The notes beneath the pieces are model-generated. The model was not told where the DNA came from. It saw only the letters and a list, made by a program, of their open reading frames with translations, and searched no databases. The position numbers and the translations under genes are program-made. Source: Coleofasciculaceae cyanobacterium (GTDB lineage: Bacteria; Cyanobacteriota; Cyanobacteriia; Cyanobacteriales; Xenococcaceae). From it: DNA of 64,000 bases. The stretch lies in assembly GCA_036703275.1 (NCBI GenBank), contig DATNPK010000026.1, positions 62,001 to 126,000 on the forward strand, written 5' to 3'. Below, piece by piece: positions 17,194 to 26,739 of the stretch. Numbering within the stretch: the first letter of the stretch is position 1; every line of letters starts with the position of its first letter.

Positions 17194-18807
17194 TTAGTAC
17201 GCTCCTTTACTGCTGGTCACGACCTGAATTGTTTTCAGCAGTATTTGCCAGTCTAAAATTAAAGACCAATTTTGGATGTAAACGAAGTCTAAATTAAAAA
17301 TCTCTTCCGAATCGGTATCAGAACGACCGCTGACCTGCCATAGACCAGTAATTCCTGGTAAAACTTCATGACGCAAAAGCTGATAGGGAGCTAGTTTGGC
17401 AACATCGCGGAGTGGTAAAGGGCGCGGACCGACCAAACTCATTTCTCCTCGCAAAACATTAATCAATTGTGGTAGTTCGTCCAAACTATAGCGACGGAGT
17501 AATCTGCCAACTCTGGTAATGCGCGGATCTTCTTTAATTTTAAACAAAATTCCTCCTTTTACTTCGTTTTGAGCTTCTAACTCTGCTTGTAATTCATGGG
17601 CGTTTTCTGCCATCGTGCGAAATTTCCACACTTTGAAATAGCGACCTTTAAGTCCAACACGATTTTGTTTATAAAAAATTGCTCCTGGAGAATCGAGCTT
17701 AACCATCGTAGCAATGAGCAATAGGGGAAAAGCAAGTACTGTTAATAACAAGGATGAAATTAGCAGATCGAAAATACGTTTACACCAAAAATCAACTCCG
17801 ACAATCGCAGCAGAGCAAAACCGAATCGTAGGCATTCCTCCGAGCATTACCATTTCAGAGCATTGTTCGGGCAACTTGAGATCGACAGCTAAAATTCTCC
17901 AGTCAATCCCCGCCGTTTTTAACTCCCAAGATAATAAGATCGGATTTTCGACTTTCTCCCACGAACAAAGGAAAATTTCATCAAATTTATACTTGCTAGA
18001 TTGGTTCAAAATCCTTTTCCATTTCTGACGATCTTGACAAATAGACAAATCAACAGCGCCTTGAATTTTAAATGTTTTAGTGGAGTTGATTAATTGCTTA
18101 ACTTTTGTAGTATCCTCCAAAGTTCCTAAAAGCAACACTTTATGTCTAAAACAATCAAATTTGGTTTTAATACTTACAACAGCTATCTTTAACAATATTC
18201 TCTGGCTATTAATTACGATTAAAGTTAACCCCCAAGCCAAGACAAAGACTGAACGAGATATCCATAATCCAGGCTGTAGCAAAAAGATAACCAACAAAAC
18301 AGTAACTTGTGCCAAACAAATAGCTTTAAACAGATTTAAATAGCTGCGATTTTTGCGATCGCTTCCATAAATCCCCGAGGCAATCATCATACATAAATTT
18401 ATCGGAACAATCAACCACAAAAAACCAAGTTCTTCTTGATTTGGTCGCCAAATAAAATAGCTATTAACAGGAGTACCGACTTTTTGAGCTATTATCCAGG
18501 CAAAGGCGATCGCCATGCCATCAAACAAAGCGATCGGAAAGATTTGCAGCAAAAATAAGGCTTTCCAGCCGCTAATCTTGACAACTGTTGGATTGCGAAT
18601 ATCCATTAATATTTCAGAAGCATTATCTAGCAACGGGCTAACAAATAAAGAGCGCTCTGTCTTGAGTATTTTACTCAGTGCAGATCTCAAATAACCGTAA
18701 AATGCAGACACAGACAAATATTGCTTTAACAAAACGATAAACTTTTGACCGTATAATGTCTGCCAAAACATTTTCTGTTTTCTCGGCTTCAAGTTTTTTG
18801 GTGGCAT
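17194..18807 (-). CDS. Polyprenyl-phosphate sugar phosphotransferase (WbaP/WcaJ type)
   Basis: This enzyme starts repeat-unit synthesis by moving a sugar 1-phosphate onto undecaprenyl phosphate. The 537-residue protein has several N-terminal membrane segments, a CoA-binding-like middle domain, and the catalytic bacterial sugar transferase domain from about residue 345: KRIFDLLISSLLL (membrane re-entrant helix), YKQNRVGLKGRYFKVWKFRTM, and LDELPQLINVLRGEMSLVGPRPL. All catalytic motifs are intact. It is the first gene of the leftward operon, 54 bases before the Wzc-like gene. Confidence 0.92.
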   Translation of the reverse strand: MPPKNLKPRKQKMFWQTLYGQKFIVLLKQYLSVSAFYGYLRSALSKILKTERSLFVSPLLDNASEILMDIRNPTVVKISGWKALFLLQIFPIALFDGMAIAFAWIIAQKVGTPVNSYFIWRPNQEELGFLWLIVPINLCMMIASGIYGSDRKNRSYLNLFKAICLAQVTVLLVIFLLQPGLWISRSVFVLAWGLTLIVINSQRILLKIAVVSIKTKFDCFRHKVLLLGTLEDTTKVKQLINSTKTFKIQGAVDLSICQDRQKWKRILNQSSKYKFDEIFLCSWEKVENPILLSWELKTAGIDWRILAVDLKLPEQCSEMVMLGGMPTIRFCSAAIVGVDFWCKRIFDLLISSLLLTVLAFPLLLIATMVKLDSPGAIFYKQNRVGLKGRYFKVWKFRTMAENAHELQAELEAQNEVKGGILFKIKEDPRITRVGRLLRRYSLDELPQLINVLRGEMSLVGPRPLPLRDVAKLAPYQLLRHEVLPGITGLWQVSGRSDTDSEEIFNLDFVYIQNWSLILDWQILLKTIQVVTSSKGAY

Positions 18808-18888
18808 TGGCTACACCGCAGTTTAATTAATAATATATTTTCTCGAGGAAACTGTTGTAGAATTCTATATTTTTTTATCCAAGTTGAT

Positions 18889-18916
18889 TATGTATAAACT
18901 TTACTCAATAATCCAA
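18889..18916 (-). promoter_or_regulatory. Possible sigma-70 promoter of the leftward polysaccharide operon
   Basis: On the minus strand TTGGAT (18911-18916) is followed after 16 bases by TACATA (18889-18894), about 80 bases before the sugar transferase ATG. The surrounding 274-base spacer is very AT-rich and separates divergent genes. The match is moderate and similar boxes could arise by chance. Confidence 0.25.
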
Positions 18917-19081
18917 AAACGTGTAATACAGAGTAAACTTACGATACTTAGCTAAATAGTAAAAAAATCAAGCGATAAATTTGGTAGCAAATATTACTTT
19001 ACCTATATTTAATGAGGTGAAAATAAAATAATGTTGGATTTAACTCAAACTATAGCACACCATAATTAATTGTCTTGAATT

Positions 19082-19828
19082 ATGCTAAATAAAATTAAAT
19101 ATAAGAAGCTAGTAGTTGCTAATTGCTTTGAAATCGAAATTGATCGCATTTTAATTTTTGTCGAAACCATCTCGGAAATAGAAGCTTTTCGGGAATTAAA
19201 TTTCTACCATTTTGAATTTACCTACCGCAATTTAGAACAAGGAACTATATCCAACATCTTTTTTTTGGGAAACATGGCTCTGGAGCTAATCAGAATAGAG
19301 AATTTAGCTCTAGCTACCAGATACTCGACACAAACAAATATGGATATTATGACGCGCACTCAGTGGCGCAGAAATCAAGCTCTTCCGTTTGGGTTTGTTT
19401 TACGTTATGTAACCAGCCAGCAACCTAGATCGAGACGTCGTTGTGACAATGCTGATGGACAAAAAATCAACAGCATTCAAACATACTCACAAATAAATTT
19501 CTCCAGTAAAAATTTACAAGAATTACAGGAACCAGCTTGTTATATAGTTTCTAAATCACTCACCTGGGAAAATTTGCTCGATAATGCCTCTGCGATCAAA
19601 CAAAGATTGCTGGCACTTCAGTCAAAAACCAGCAAGCTAACAAATATCCAAATTACGCTTAATACTTTTAAACCCTTAACTAAAACTGTTTCTTTAATTT
19701 CTACTTTAGATTTGATCGATATAAAGCAAGAAAATTATCCAAAACTAAAACTAGAGTTTGACCAAGGTTGTCAGCAGCAATTGTTTTTGGCTACATTTTC
19801 GACAATACCAATGATTATTTCTTATTGA
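19082..19828 (+). CDS. VOC (glyoxalase)-like protein
   Basis: The protein begins with the beta strand IDRILIFVETISE, then FRELNFYHFEFTYRNLEQGTISNIFFLGNMALELIRIE. This follows the first half of VOC-fold proteins, where a GT...FF.N.YLEL.W block forms the metal-side strand. GFVLRYV continues the pattern. The C-terminal half (about residues 150-248) could be a second, degenerate VOC repeat. Conserved metal ligands are not obvious, so catalysis is doubtful. It stands alone between the two divergent operons and may be unrelated to the polysaccharide pathway. Confidence 0.45.
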   Translation: MLNKIKYKKLVVANCFEIEIDRILIFVETISEIEAFRELNFYHFEFTYRNLEQGTISNIFFLGNMALELIRIENLALATRYSTQTNMDIMTRTQWRRNQALPFGFVLRYVTSQQPRSRRRCDNADGQKINSIQTYSQINFSSKNLQELQEPACYIVSKSLTWENLLDNASAIKQRLLALQSKTSKLTNIQITLNTFKPLTKTVSLISTLDLIDIKQENYPKLKLEFDQGCQQQLFLATFSTIPMIISY

Positions 19829-20268
19829 TGGTGTTTATTACAAATTAATTACACGCTTAATATCAGCTTGTTTAAGATGGCATACGCTCCACTTTTCAAG
19901 GTAAAGCAGCATCAAGCAATTACTTGTACTTGTTAAATTTTGTAGTCAAAAATATCAGCAATAATACTGAGACACGTTCCACTTTACAATTAAAAGAACA
20001 AGAATTTAAGCAATTTTGCTCTGGTTTTTTATTGATAGCAAAATTACGCTTATATTAAATGTAATTTTTCTAGATTTTCTCAAAAATATCATAAATCTAT
20101 TCTTATTGAAACAACAGGATGCGCTCTAGGACTTGTAAAAAACAATAATTTTTGCTTGAGACGAAAAATGGTTTCTGCCATAGTGTAAACTGGATTACAA
20201 ATGTTGAGTAGATCTTTAAAAGTTATATCAATTCATTCATATAGCTCTATGTAACATTATTTAAAAAA
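19829..20268 (+). other. Spacer without a recognised gene
   Basis: About 440 AT-rich bases between the VOC-like gene and the DUF3102 gene. I find no supported ORF or clear hairpin. It presumably carries the DUF3102 promoter. The last 15 bases before its ATG are nearly all A/T with no GGAG-type ribosome binding site. Confidence 0.45.
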
Positions 20269-21258
20269 ATGAAAAAAAAACTAAAAAATAACCAAATTTC
20301 CAACAGCTTTGATTATAATGTTTTGGAATTAGAGCAACGTTCGATTGTCAAACAACGAACAGAAGAAATTAAAGAGCGTTTGAAACGCTCGGCTCAAGAT
20401 ATATGGGAAATAGGTCAAAAACTTTTTGAAGTGCGTTCTGAACTGGCGTATGGTCAATTCGACAGCTGGTTAAAAGCTGAATTTGGCTGGAGTCGCCGCA
20501 CAGCGTATAATTTTGTTAAAGTTTACGAAGCTTTTCCCGAACGTGCAACTGTTGCACAAGTTAGTATAGCAGCATCTGCTCTCTATCAATTATCTTCACC
20601 ATCTACTCCCAAACAAGTGCGAGAGGAATTTATCCAAAAAGCAAAAGATGGAGAAAAGATCACTCGTAAAGATATTCGTTTAGCTGCCAAGCAAGAAAAA
20701 CCGTCACTTGCCTTAAATGCTACTGTTACCACAGAAAAAACGGCTACTTCTCAACAGCAAATTATTTCGATTATTCCTCAAGCTACTAAGGCAATTAAAA
20801 TATTAGCCGAACAATCTCAAGACTCAGACGATTTGAGCGACTCGGTTGAGCCAGAACTTCGCTCCCAAGGATGGTATAGTTTAGGAGAACAGCACTTTCT
20901 CTTTTACGGTGACACTGCGTCCCCTCAATTCTACCAAAATATACCAGAAGCCGATCTCGCAATAGCGATTACCTCTAGTGATTGGGATCATGATTGGTTA
21001 GTTGATAAAGTAGAAAATTTGCTTTTGTTAAAAGAGTCATCTTGGTCAACAAAATCTCTCTCTACATTAATTTCACTGCTTTGCGAACCAGACGGCACAG
21101 TACTTTTTCCTTGGCTACCAGATGAGAACATGATTGATTCAGCCCATAAACTAGGCAGAATTATTGTAGCAGGGGATCCCATCCTAGAACGCTGTCAAAA
21201 GGCGATCGCCAAATCCAAATTAACGCCGAAGCTAATTTCACCACTTGAGAAACTGTAA
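20269..21258 (+). CDS. DUF3102 protein with a degenerate methyltransferase-like C-terminus
   Basis: Residues about 22-140 match DUF3102: TEEIKERLKRSAQDIWEIGQ, then AYGQFDSWLKAEFGWSRRTAYNF, a helical region with HTH-like character. After a polar linker, residues 201-250 read GWYSLGEQHFLFYGDT...ADLAIAITSSDWD. This has the layout of the start of ParB-linked N6-adenine/N4-cytosine methyltransferases (L G.H.L..GD followed by a DPPY motif), but the catalytic DPPY position is TSSDW, so methylation is unlikely. DUF3102 proteins are common in mobile elements and cyanobacteria. A DNA-binding regulatory role is inference. Confidence 0.6.
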   Translation: MKKKLKNNQISNSFDYNVLELEQRSIVKQRTEEIKERLKRSAQDIWEIGQKLFEVRSELAYGQFDSWLKAEFGWSRRTAYNFVKVYEAFPERATVAQVSIAASALYQLSSPSTPKQVREEFIQKAKDGEKITRKDIRLAAKQEKPSLALNATVTTEKTATSQQQIISIIPQATKAIKILAEQSQDSDDLSDSVEPELRSQGWYSLGEQHFLFYGDTASPQFYQNIPEADLAIAITSSDWDHDWLVDKVENLLLLKESSWSTKSLSTLISLLCEPDGTVLFPWLPDENMIDSAHKLGRIIVAGDPILERCQKAIAKSKLTPKLISPLEKL

Positions 21259-21306
21259 AGTCGTTGACAGAAACAGCAGTGCTTGAAGAGTTAAGTCAAG
21301 CTAATC

Positions 21307-22584
21307 TTAGGGATTGTCAAAGACACTTCCAGGGGCAGTAAGCAAATTGGCAGCAGCAGACGGATAACTAAGCTTTTTGGTTTCAGAGACTAGTATTTCT
21401 TGATAAGATGTAAAAGCTGTTTGAGCCGAGCGCCGCCAATTAAATTTAGTTTTGACAGTTTGATAAGCAGTATGACCCATCTGCGCCAGTCGTTGCTTAT
21501 TTTCAGTTAGCTGCTCAAATGCCTCTTGTATAGCTTGAGGATTTCCTGGCTCTACCAAAATGCCACAATTTTTGTCGATCTGATAGGGAATTCCTCCTAC
21601 TTTAGTTGAAATTACTGGCAGACCAGATGCCATTGCTTCCAAAATCACGAGGGGCAAGGTATCTGATAATGTTGGGTACACAAACAGATCGGCATATTGA
21701 AACAGAGAAATAACATCTTGATCTGGTATCCAGTCCGTAAAAATAATTTTTTGGCGATCGCCTAGTTGGCGAGAAACCGCATCGTAGTCAATACCAGTTC
21801 TTTTTTGACCGCAGACAATTAAAGTAAAAGATGTTTTAACTTGGCTAAATGCTTCTAAAAGAAGATCAACTCCTTTGTTTTTAGTGTGATTTCCTAAAAA
21901 GATACCCACTGGCACATTTTTTTCTGACAATTTCGGTAAATTAAATTTATTAGTAATTGACTGGACTTGTTGTGGGGAACTTCTAGAATAGAATGCTTCA
22001 TCTACACCATTAGTAACAATGCGTATTTTCTCCTTCTCGATGCCCAGGGCTGCCAACATCGGATATTCCAGGGGAGAAAGAGCAAATATTCTTTGTGCGT
22101 GTTGAACTATATAATCTATAGGCTTTTCAATACAGAACTTCCAAGCCAATTTCTCATGTAAATATTTTAGTGAATAAGCTTTTCCACCAGAGGTTATTTC
22201 ACAAAAACCATGAGTTGAAATAACATAAGGAATTTTTTGGTTTACGCAAGCTTGAGCTACACGTTTGGCTTCCAAAGCCGGAATAACATTATGTAGATGA
22301 ACCAGATCGTAGTCTCCATGTTGGATTAAAGAGGGAATATCCGATCGGTAGAACAAAGTGCGAAACTTATTGGGTAATAATCCTCTGGTAAAAGACAAAA
22401 CATTAGACGATTTTCGTGCCAATAACTTTGCCTTGCCAAAACTACTATTTATTTCCTCAAACGAAAGGATAGCAATATCTATATCGCAATAGTCGGCTAA
22501 CGAAGCGCTTAAATGCTTGGCTGCATTAGCAGCACCACTGGCACTTAAATGGGGAGGAATAATAACCGCAGCTAAAATTTTCAT
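21307..22584 (-). CDS. GT4 family glycosyltransferase
   Basis: A 425-residue GT-B enzyme. The N-terminal acceptor domain has SASGAANAAKHLSASL and the YDLVHLHNVIPALEAKRVA strand-helix. The C-terminal donor domain has GIFLGNHTKNKGVDLLLEAF and PLVILEAMASGLPVISTKVGG, with the EX7E-type glutamate. These are standard GT4 signatures, so nucleotide-sugar-dependent transfer with retention is expected. It lies leftward, 81 bases downstream of the epimerase gene, between the two polysaccharide arms. Confidence 0.88.
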   Translation of the reverse strand: MKILAAVIIPPHLSASGAANAAKHLSASLADYCDIDIAILSFEEINSSFGKAKLLARKSSNVLSFTRGLLPNKFRTLFYRSDIPSLIQHGDYDLVHLHNVIPALEAKRVAQACVNQKIPYVISTHGFCEITSGGKAYSLKYLHEKLAWKFCIEKPIDYIVQHAQRIFALSPLEYPMLAALGIEKEKIRIVTNGVDEAFYSRSSPQQVQSITNKFNLPKLSEKNVPVGIFLGNHTKNKGVDLLLEAFSQVKTSFTLIVCGQKRTGIDYDAVSRQLGDRQKIIFTDWIPDQDVISLFQYADLFVYPTLSDTLPLVILEAMASGLPVISTKVGGIPYQIDKNCGILVEPGNPQAIQEAFEQLTENKQRLAQMGHTAYQTVKTKFNWRRSAQTAFTSYQEILVSETKKLSYPSAAANLLTAPGSVFDNP

Positions 22585-22665
22585 AGGTATTAATAGTCAG
22601 CTAAGATTTGTGAGTATTTTTGACTAGGTCGACAACACAATACAGTAAATAAAATTTGATAGTCA

Positions 22666-23661
22666 TCAATTGGCATACAACTCAGGCTTGGCGAATGTAG
22701 CAGTCGATAAAGAATATTTTTCAACTAGATGAGCAGGAAGATCTGGCTCATGAATCATTTCTTGGATGGTGTCATTAATATTAAATTTTGGTTTCCAGCC
22801 AAATAAAGCTTCAATTTGGGAAATATCAGCATGAAGATAAGGTCGGTCTACTTTACGCAGGCGTTTAACATCTTGTTCAATCTTAAATTCAATTCCGCTA
22901 AGACGTCTTATTTTATTAAGTAATTCAGTGACCGAATATTGCTTCATAGTTCCTAGATTGACGGTAATAACAGATTTATTTGATACTTCTCCACGAGATG
23001 CTACGGCCCAGAAACCTCTGGCAGCGTCGCGAACGTCAATATAATCGCGTTTAGGAGATAAATTGCCTAATTTAATCGTGCGTTGCGATGACTTTAGTTG
23101 AGCAAAAATTTCTGGTAATAAATGGGGGTTAGTTTCACCTGAACCAACTACATTAAATAAACGAACAATGATGGCAGCAAAGCCTCGCCTTTTAGCAAAA
23201 TATTTAACATAATGTTCGCCTTGAAGTTTGGTAAAGCCATAGATATCCATTGGTTCGGTGGGAGAATTGGCTTCGCTGTGGGGAAGATCCTGAGGACTGT
23301 AAATTGCTCCACTACTAGCAAATACAAATCGGCAATTTAGTGGACACAAAGACAATAAATTGACTGTTCCTTCAATGTTTGTCGATATCGTAAGACCAGG
23401 ATGCATTTCACATTCTGGGATATAGTGAATTGCTGCTAGATGAATTATAATTTCTGGCTGAAAATCATTAACAACTTGAGCCAGTTTTTCAAGATCGCGA
23501 ATATCTATATTTTCTAGTTGAAAATAGGGCAACTCTTCTCGATTAAACCGAGATAATCCATATCGATGATTGTCAACTACACAGATTGAATGGTCTTGCA
23601 TCAGAAGCCGAGTCAAAGCACGTCCTACGTACCCTCTGCCTCCCGTAATTAAAATTTTCAT
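22666..23661 (-). CDS. NAD-dependent sugar epimerase/dehydratase (UDP-glucose 4-epimerase-like)
   Basis: An extended SDR of 331 residues. The cofactor loop is GGRGYVG at 7-13, Asp30 in VVDNH fits NAD use, and the catalytic set is SS (116-117) with Y141-x-x-x-K145. The LFNVVGSGE and KRDYIDVRDAARGF motifs are those of GalE/WcaG-type nucleotide-sugar epimerases. I chose the ATG at 23661 (MKILITGG). A longer in-frame start at 23739 would translate 26 residues of the adjacent repeat island and is not credible. It supplies a UDP-sugar for the polysaccharide. Confidence 0.85.
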   Translation of the reverse strand: MKILITGGRGYVGRALTRLLMQDHSICVVDNHRYGLSRFNREELPYFQLENIDIRDLEKLAQVVNDFQPEIIIHLAAIHYIPECEMHPGLTISTNIEGTVNLLSLCPLNCRFVFASSGAIYSPQDLPHSEANSPTEPMDIYGFTKLQGEHYVKYFAKRRGFAAIIVRLFNVVGSGETNPHLLPEIFAQLKSSQRTIKLGNLSPKRDYIDVRDAARGFWAVASRGEVSNKSVITVNLGTMKQYSVTELLNKIRRLSGIEFKIEQDVKRLRKVDRPYLHADISQIEALFGWKPKFNINDTIQEMIHEPDLPAHLVEKYSLSTATFAKPELYAN

Positions 23662-23703
23662 CGTATTTACTTGTTCACAAGAAGGTAAATTGTAAGGAGC
23701 TTT

Positions 23704-23990
23704 CCCCGCCTTTCGAGGCGGGGCTTGTCCTAGCCGCAACCGTGTCGCGGAGGACGCGAAGCTTATACTAAAGCCCTAAAGGATTAGAAGTTCGCGTCAC
23801 GCGAAGCTAAGGCGCGTTTTGGGTCAGAAGATTCTGTCCCAAAAGCCGCCGCTAGTCATGCACGGGCATCGTCCGAAGGTTTCCCTGAACGGACGACACG
23901 TAGTTAGTGCTTTAGCATACCGCTACGCATATACCATGCACGGGCGACGCGAAGCTAGTACTTTAGTGAATCCTTTAGGGCAAGTCTGAA
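23704..23990. repeat. Composite modular repeat, copy B (inverted relative to copy A)
   Basis: The island opens with a perfect hairpin, CCCCGCCT (23704-23711) with AGGCGGGG (23716-23723) around TTCG. It then contains the 23-base block (23799-23821) and the 21-base block (23841-23861), both exact inverse copies of those at 7406-7428 and 7300-7320. Further on are several GCGAAGCT / TCCTTTAGGGC / TACCGCT...GCATAT modules. Copy B lacks the roughly 70-base nested module between the blocks of copy A. Confidence 0.7.
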
Positions 23991-24013
23991 ACACTCAAAG
24001 CAATGCTTTTGGT

Positions 24014-24835
24014 TTAACTAGATTTCTTCTGCCATTGCTCAAAGTAATAGCCTTTAGAACCTTTTAATAAATAGCGTTTTCCCCGCGCCAATAATTCGAG
24101 TAGCTTTCTGACAGCTGATTGAATATGCAGCGGAGTTTTTTGTAAGAAATGATCGTGTCGTAATAAAGCGATTTTTTTCTCTGCGTTTTGTTCCTCATAA
24201 GCAATGAGCGATTTATTTTCTTTATGCCATCTAAAGTCCGCCAAATAAGAAGCAATGTGAACGAACCGATATTTTTTTCGAGCCAGACGTAAAAAGAATT
24301 CATAGTCCATTGAATATTTGAGTGAATTATCCAAAAAGTTTTCCTCTTCAAATATCCTGCGCTTAAAAAATGTGGATGTACTGGGTATGTACAAAACATG
24401 AAGATATTTGAGAATAAAAAAATCAAAGTCGAGTTCTTTTCTAAATTGGATGATACTGCCCTGTTCATCTATCCAACGATAGTCTCCATAGGCAATATCG
24501 CTTTCCGGGAAACTAGCGAAAGATGCCGCAATCTTGTTAAAGCATTCAGGTAAATATAAATCGTCGGCATTAAGCCAACCAATTATGTCACCTGTTGCCA
24601 TCCGAAATCCTTGATTTAGCGCATCGCTTTGACCTCGATCTGGTTTAGACTGCCAAATTAGATGAGGATACTGTTGCAAAATTTCAACTGTTCGATCTGT
24701 AGAACAATTGTCTAAAATTATATGCTCAAAATTAGAATAATTTTGTTGGAGTACGCTTTGGATAGCTGAGTCGATAAATTTCCCCTGATTAAAAGAGGGT
24801 GTAACGATTGATATCTTTGGGTACGTTCGATCCAT
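24014..24835 (-). CDS. GT2 family glycosyltransferase
   Basis: A 273-residue GT-A inverting glycosyltransferase. It starts ISIVTPSFNQGKFIDSAIQSVLQQNY with EHIILDNCSTDRT, the GT2 nucleotide-binding core. The metal motif is LNADD at 88-92, and DYEFFLRLARKKYRF later in the chain supplies the acceptor-side ED-like motif. It is the first leftward gene of the central patch, after which the repeat island and epimerase follow. It probably builds part of the polysaccharide repeat unit. Confidence 0.88.
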   Translation of the reverse strand: MDRTYPKISIVTPSFNQGKFIDSAIQSVLQQNYSNFEHIILDNCSTDRTVEILQQYPHLIWQSKPDRGQSDALNQGFRMATGDIIGWLNADDLYLPECFNKIAASFASFPESDIAYGDYRWIDEQGSIIQFRKELDFDFFILKYLHVLYIPSTSTFFKRRIFEEENFLDNSLKYSMDYEFFLRLARKKYRFVHIASYLADFRWHKENKSLIAYEEQNAEKKIALLRHDHFLQKTPLHIQSAVRKLLELLARGKRYLLKGSKGYYFEQWQKKSS

Positions 24836-25808
24836 CGTAGTTTAATTATATAGTGTTTTTGAGTCTTGACTAAAATCTTTGCGGATCTACGGATTTTGGT
24901 TCTTAAAGCAAGATACAAAACCGTTAAAAAAACTAAAGAACGGTGCGTAATAAAAATACTAATTAGTATTTTTATTTTTTTCTGCTTCAAGCTATTTGAT
25001 TGACTAAATCCTGATGTTGTAAGCTATAACTGAATTAATTTATGATTTGATCAGTTACGTCTCTAATTATTAATGCAGCTATATATCTTTTACCAATAAA
25101 GCTTATATAGATAAACTTCTTGTAAAATCTGATTGCTATGAGCAAGTCATGTATTTAAATATTCAAATTCAATAGTATACTCAAATTCAATATTTTTTCA
25201 ACATCATGTAAAAATATCTCTAAACATGAAAATTATTTTTTCAAGCATTGAGCAATCTATAACCAGCAAAATCAAGTAATCGAGCCAGGATTTCAGCATT
25301 ATCTCTGTTTAAACTATTGTGGAACAATTGTTAACAGACTATCACCTCAAGGCATTACTTATTTTTGTAACGCCTGCCAGAAAATATAGCGATCGCTTTT
25401 GGCTAAAAGTGTTTCCAGTTTGACTTTTAGTGTTTTCTGATACCACGAATTATGCAGTTAATTGACAAATAATAGCTAAATATGCTTTCATGTGTAAAAT
25501 CAAGCTATTAACATAACATCCTTCATAGGATTGCCATAAATAGACGTTATCCTTAGCAAGTATGTAAGTACTGAATTTATTTTTAAGTAAAACAAAGATC
25601 TTTATTCCCCCATATTGGAAACTCTGTATACTCTGTCAAGATTCTCTATTTGGGCTTGCTTAAAATATATCAAATATTATGCAGCTCAATATTTGAAGAC
25701 TATGCTTAGAATTTCTCTTATTGAACGCAACTACATATCTATTTTATTGACACGGTTTTCTACAGCGCATCATAATGACGGCTATTTCTAAATAGATAAT
25801 TCAAACTT
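24836..25808. other. Long AT-rich divergent spacer
   Basis: About 970 bases separate the leftward GT2 gene from the rightward sulfotransferase arm, and I see no supported gene. It contains a direct 12-base repeat (TCAAATTCAATA at 25163-25174 and 25181-25192, 18-base period) and one HIP1 site near 25390. It must hold the promoter of the rightward arm and perhaps its control sites. A regulatory RNA is possible but not shown. Confidence 0.4.
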
Positions 25809-26717
25809 ATGCTCAACAAATTCTTAGCCAACAACCATCAGCAACCACCTGTATTTATATTAGGAACAGGCAGAAGTGGCACTACACTTTTGCAAAGAAT
25901 TATTAATAGTGCGGAAAATGTAGTCATTTGGGGTGAACATGGCGGTTTTCTAAGCCAAATTGCCGAGGCTTATTTTTTAAATTTTGAAGATAAAACAATA
26001 CTTCACAACATTCCTCTGCGAAATAACCCTTTTGATACTCCTCAAGCTAAAGCTCAACAACTAAAAAATTCTAAACTATGGCCAGCATGGTGTAACTGGT
26101 ATAGCCAGAAAGAAGTCAAAGATATTTTTCGCTCTTTGATCAAAAACTTTTTTAAGCCCCCTAATGTTACTAAAAATGTGTCTTGGGGATTTAAAGAAAT
26201 TAAATACGGTCAAGGTTGCCGAACTTTAGAAATGCTTGCAGATTTATATCCTGATGCCAAGTTCATTTTTATAATTCGCGATCCAGTAGATGTAATTGCA
26301 GCATATTTCTTCAAATACTTGAAAAAACAATCAGGTTTGGGCGATCGCTTAACAATTTCACAGGCAAAAAATCTTAAAGAGAACTGCGAATTTTCAATTG
26401 CCAGGGAAGCCGAGGCATGGAGAAAGCAAAATACTTATTTTAGAGACTTCAAAGCAAAAAATAGCCCCACAAGTTTGCTGGTTGTCTACGAAAATTTAAT
26501 TGCCGATCCCAGTATTGCCGAGTCAACCCTAAAATGGCTGGGCGTTTCGTATTCAAATGAAAAAATCTGGTCAATTTTAGCGATGAAAGAAGGCAGAGGT
26601 GAATCACTCAAGGCAGAAGCAGGTAAAGCTCGTTCAATTTTGACTGACCACGAAATTGACCAAATCAGAGAAATCACCAAACAAGTTACCAAAGAGTTTG
26701 AACTTGTGACCAAATAA
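25809..26717 (+). CDS. Sulfotransferase family protein
   Basis: The PAPS-binding loop GTGRSGTTLLQR at 19-30 starts a 302-residue sulfotransferase domain. The second nucleotide-binding segment is FIFIIRDPVDVIAAYF at about residues 154-169, which carries the conserved Arg-Asp. LLVVYENLIADP at about residues 222-233 is the usual third block. It is the first gene of the rightward arm and lies 22 bases before the GH10 gene. No signal peptide is present. Predicted to sulfate a sugar of the polymer. Confidence 0.85.
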   Translation: MLNKFLANNHQQPPVFILGTGRSGTTLLQRIINSAENVVIWGEHGGFLSQIAEAYFLNFEDKTILHNIPLRNNPFDTPQAKAQQLKNSKLWPAWCNWYSQKEVKDIFRSLIKNFFKPPNVTKNVSWGFKEIKYGQGCRTLEMLADLYPDAKFIFIIRDPVDVIAAYFFKYLKKQSGLGDRLTISQAKNLKENCEFSIAREAEAWRKQNTYFRDFKAKNSPTSLLVVYENLIADPSIAESTLKWLGVSYSNEKIWSILAMKEGRGESLKAEAGKARSILTDHEIDQIREITKQVTKEFELVTK

Positions 26718-26739
26718 TTTTTACCAACGAAAATAACCA

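Noticed and set aside
23662-23739. Longer epimerase start
   Set aside because: It would translate the repeat island, and the Rossmann loop starts with MKILITGG at 23661.
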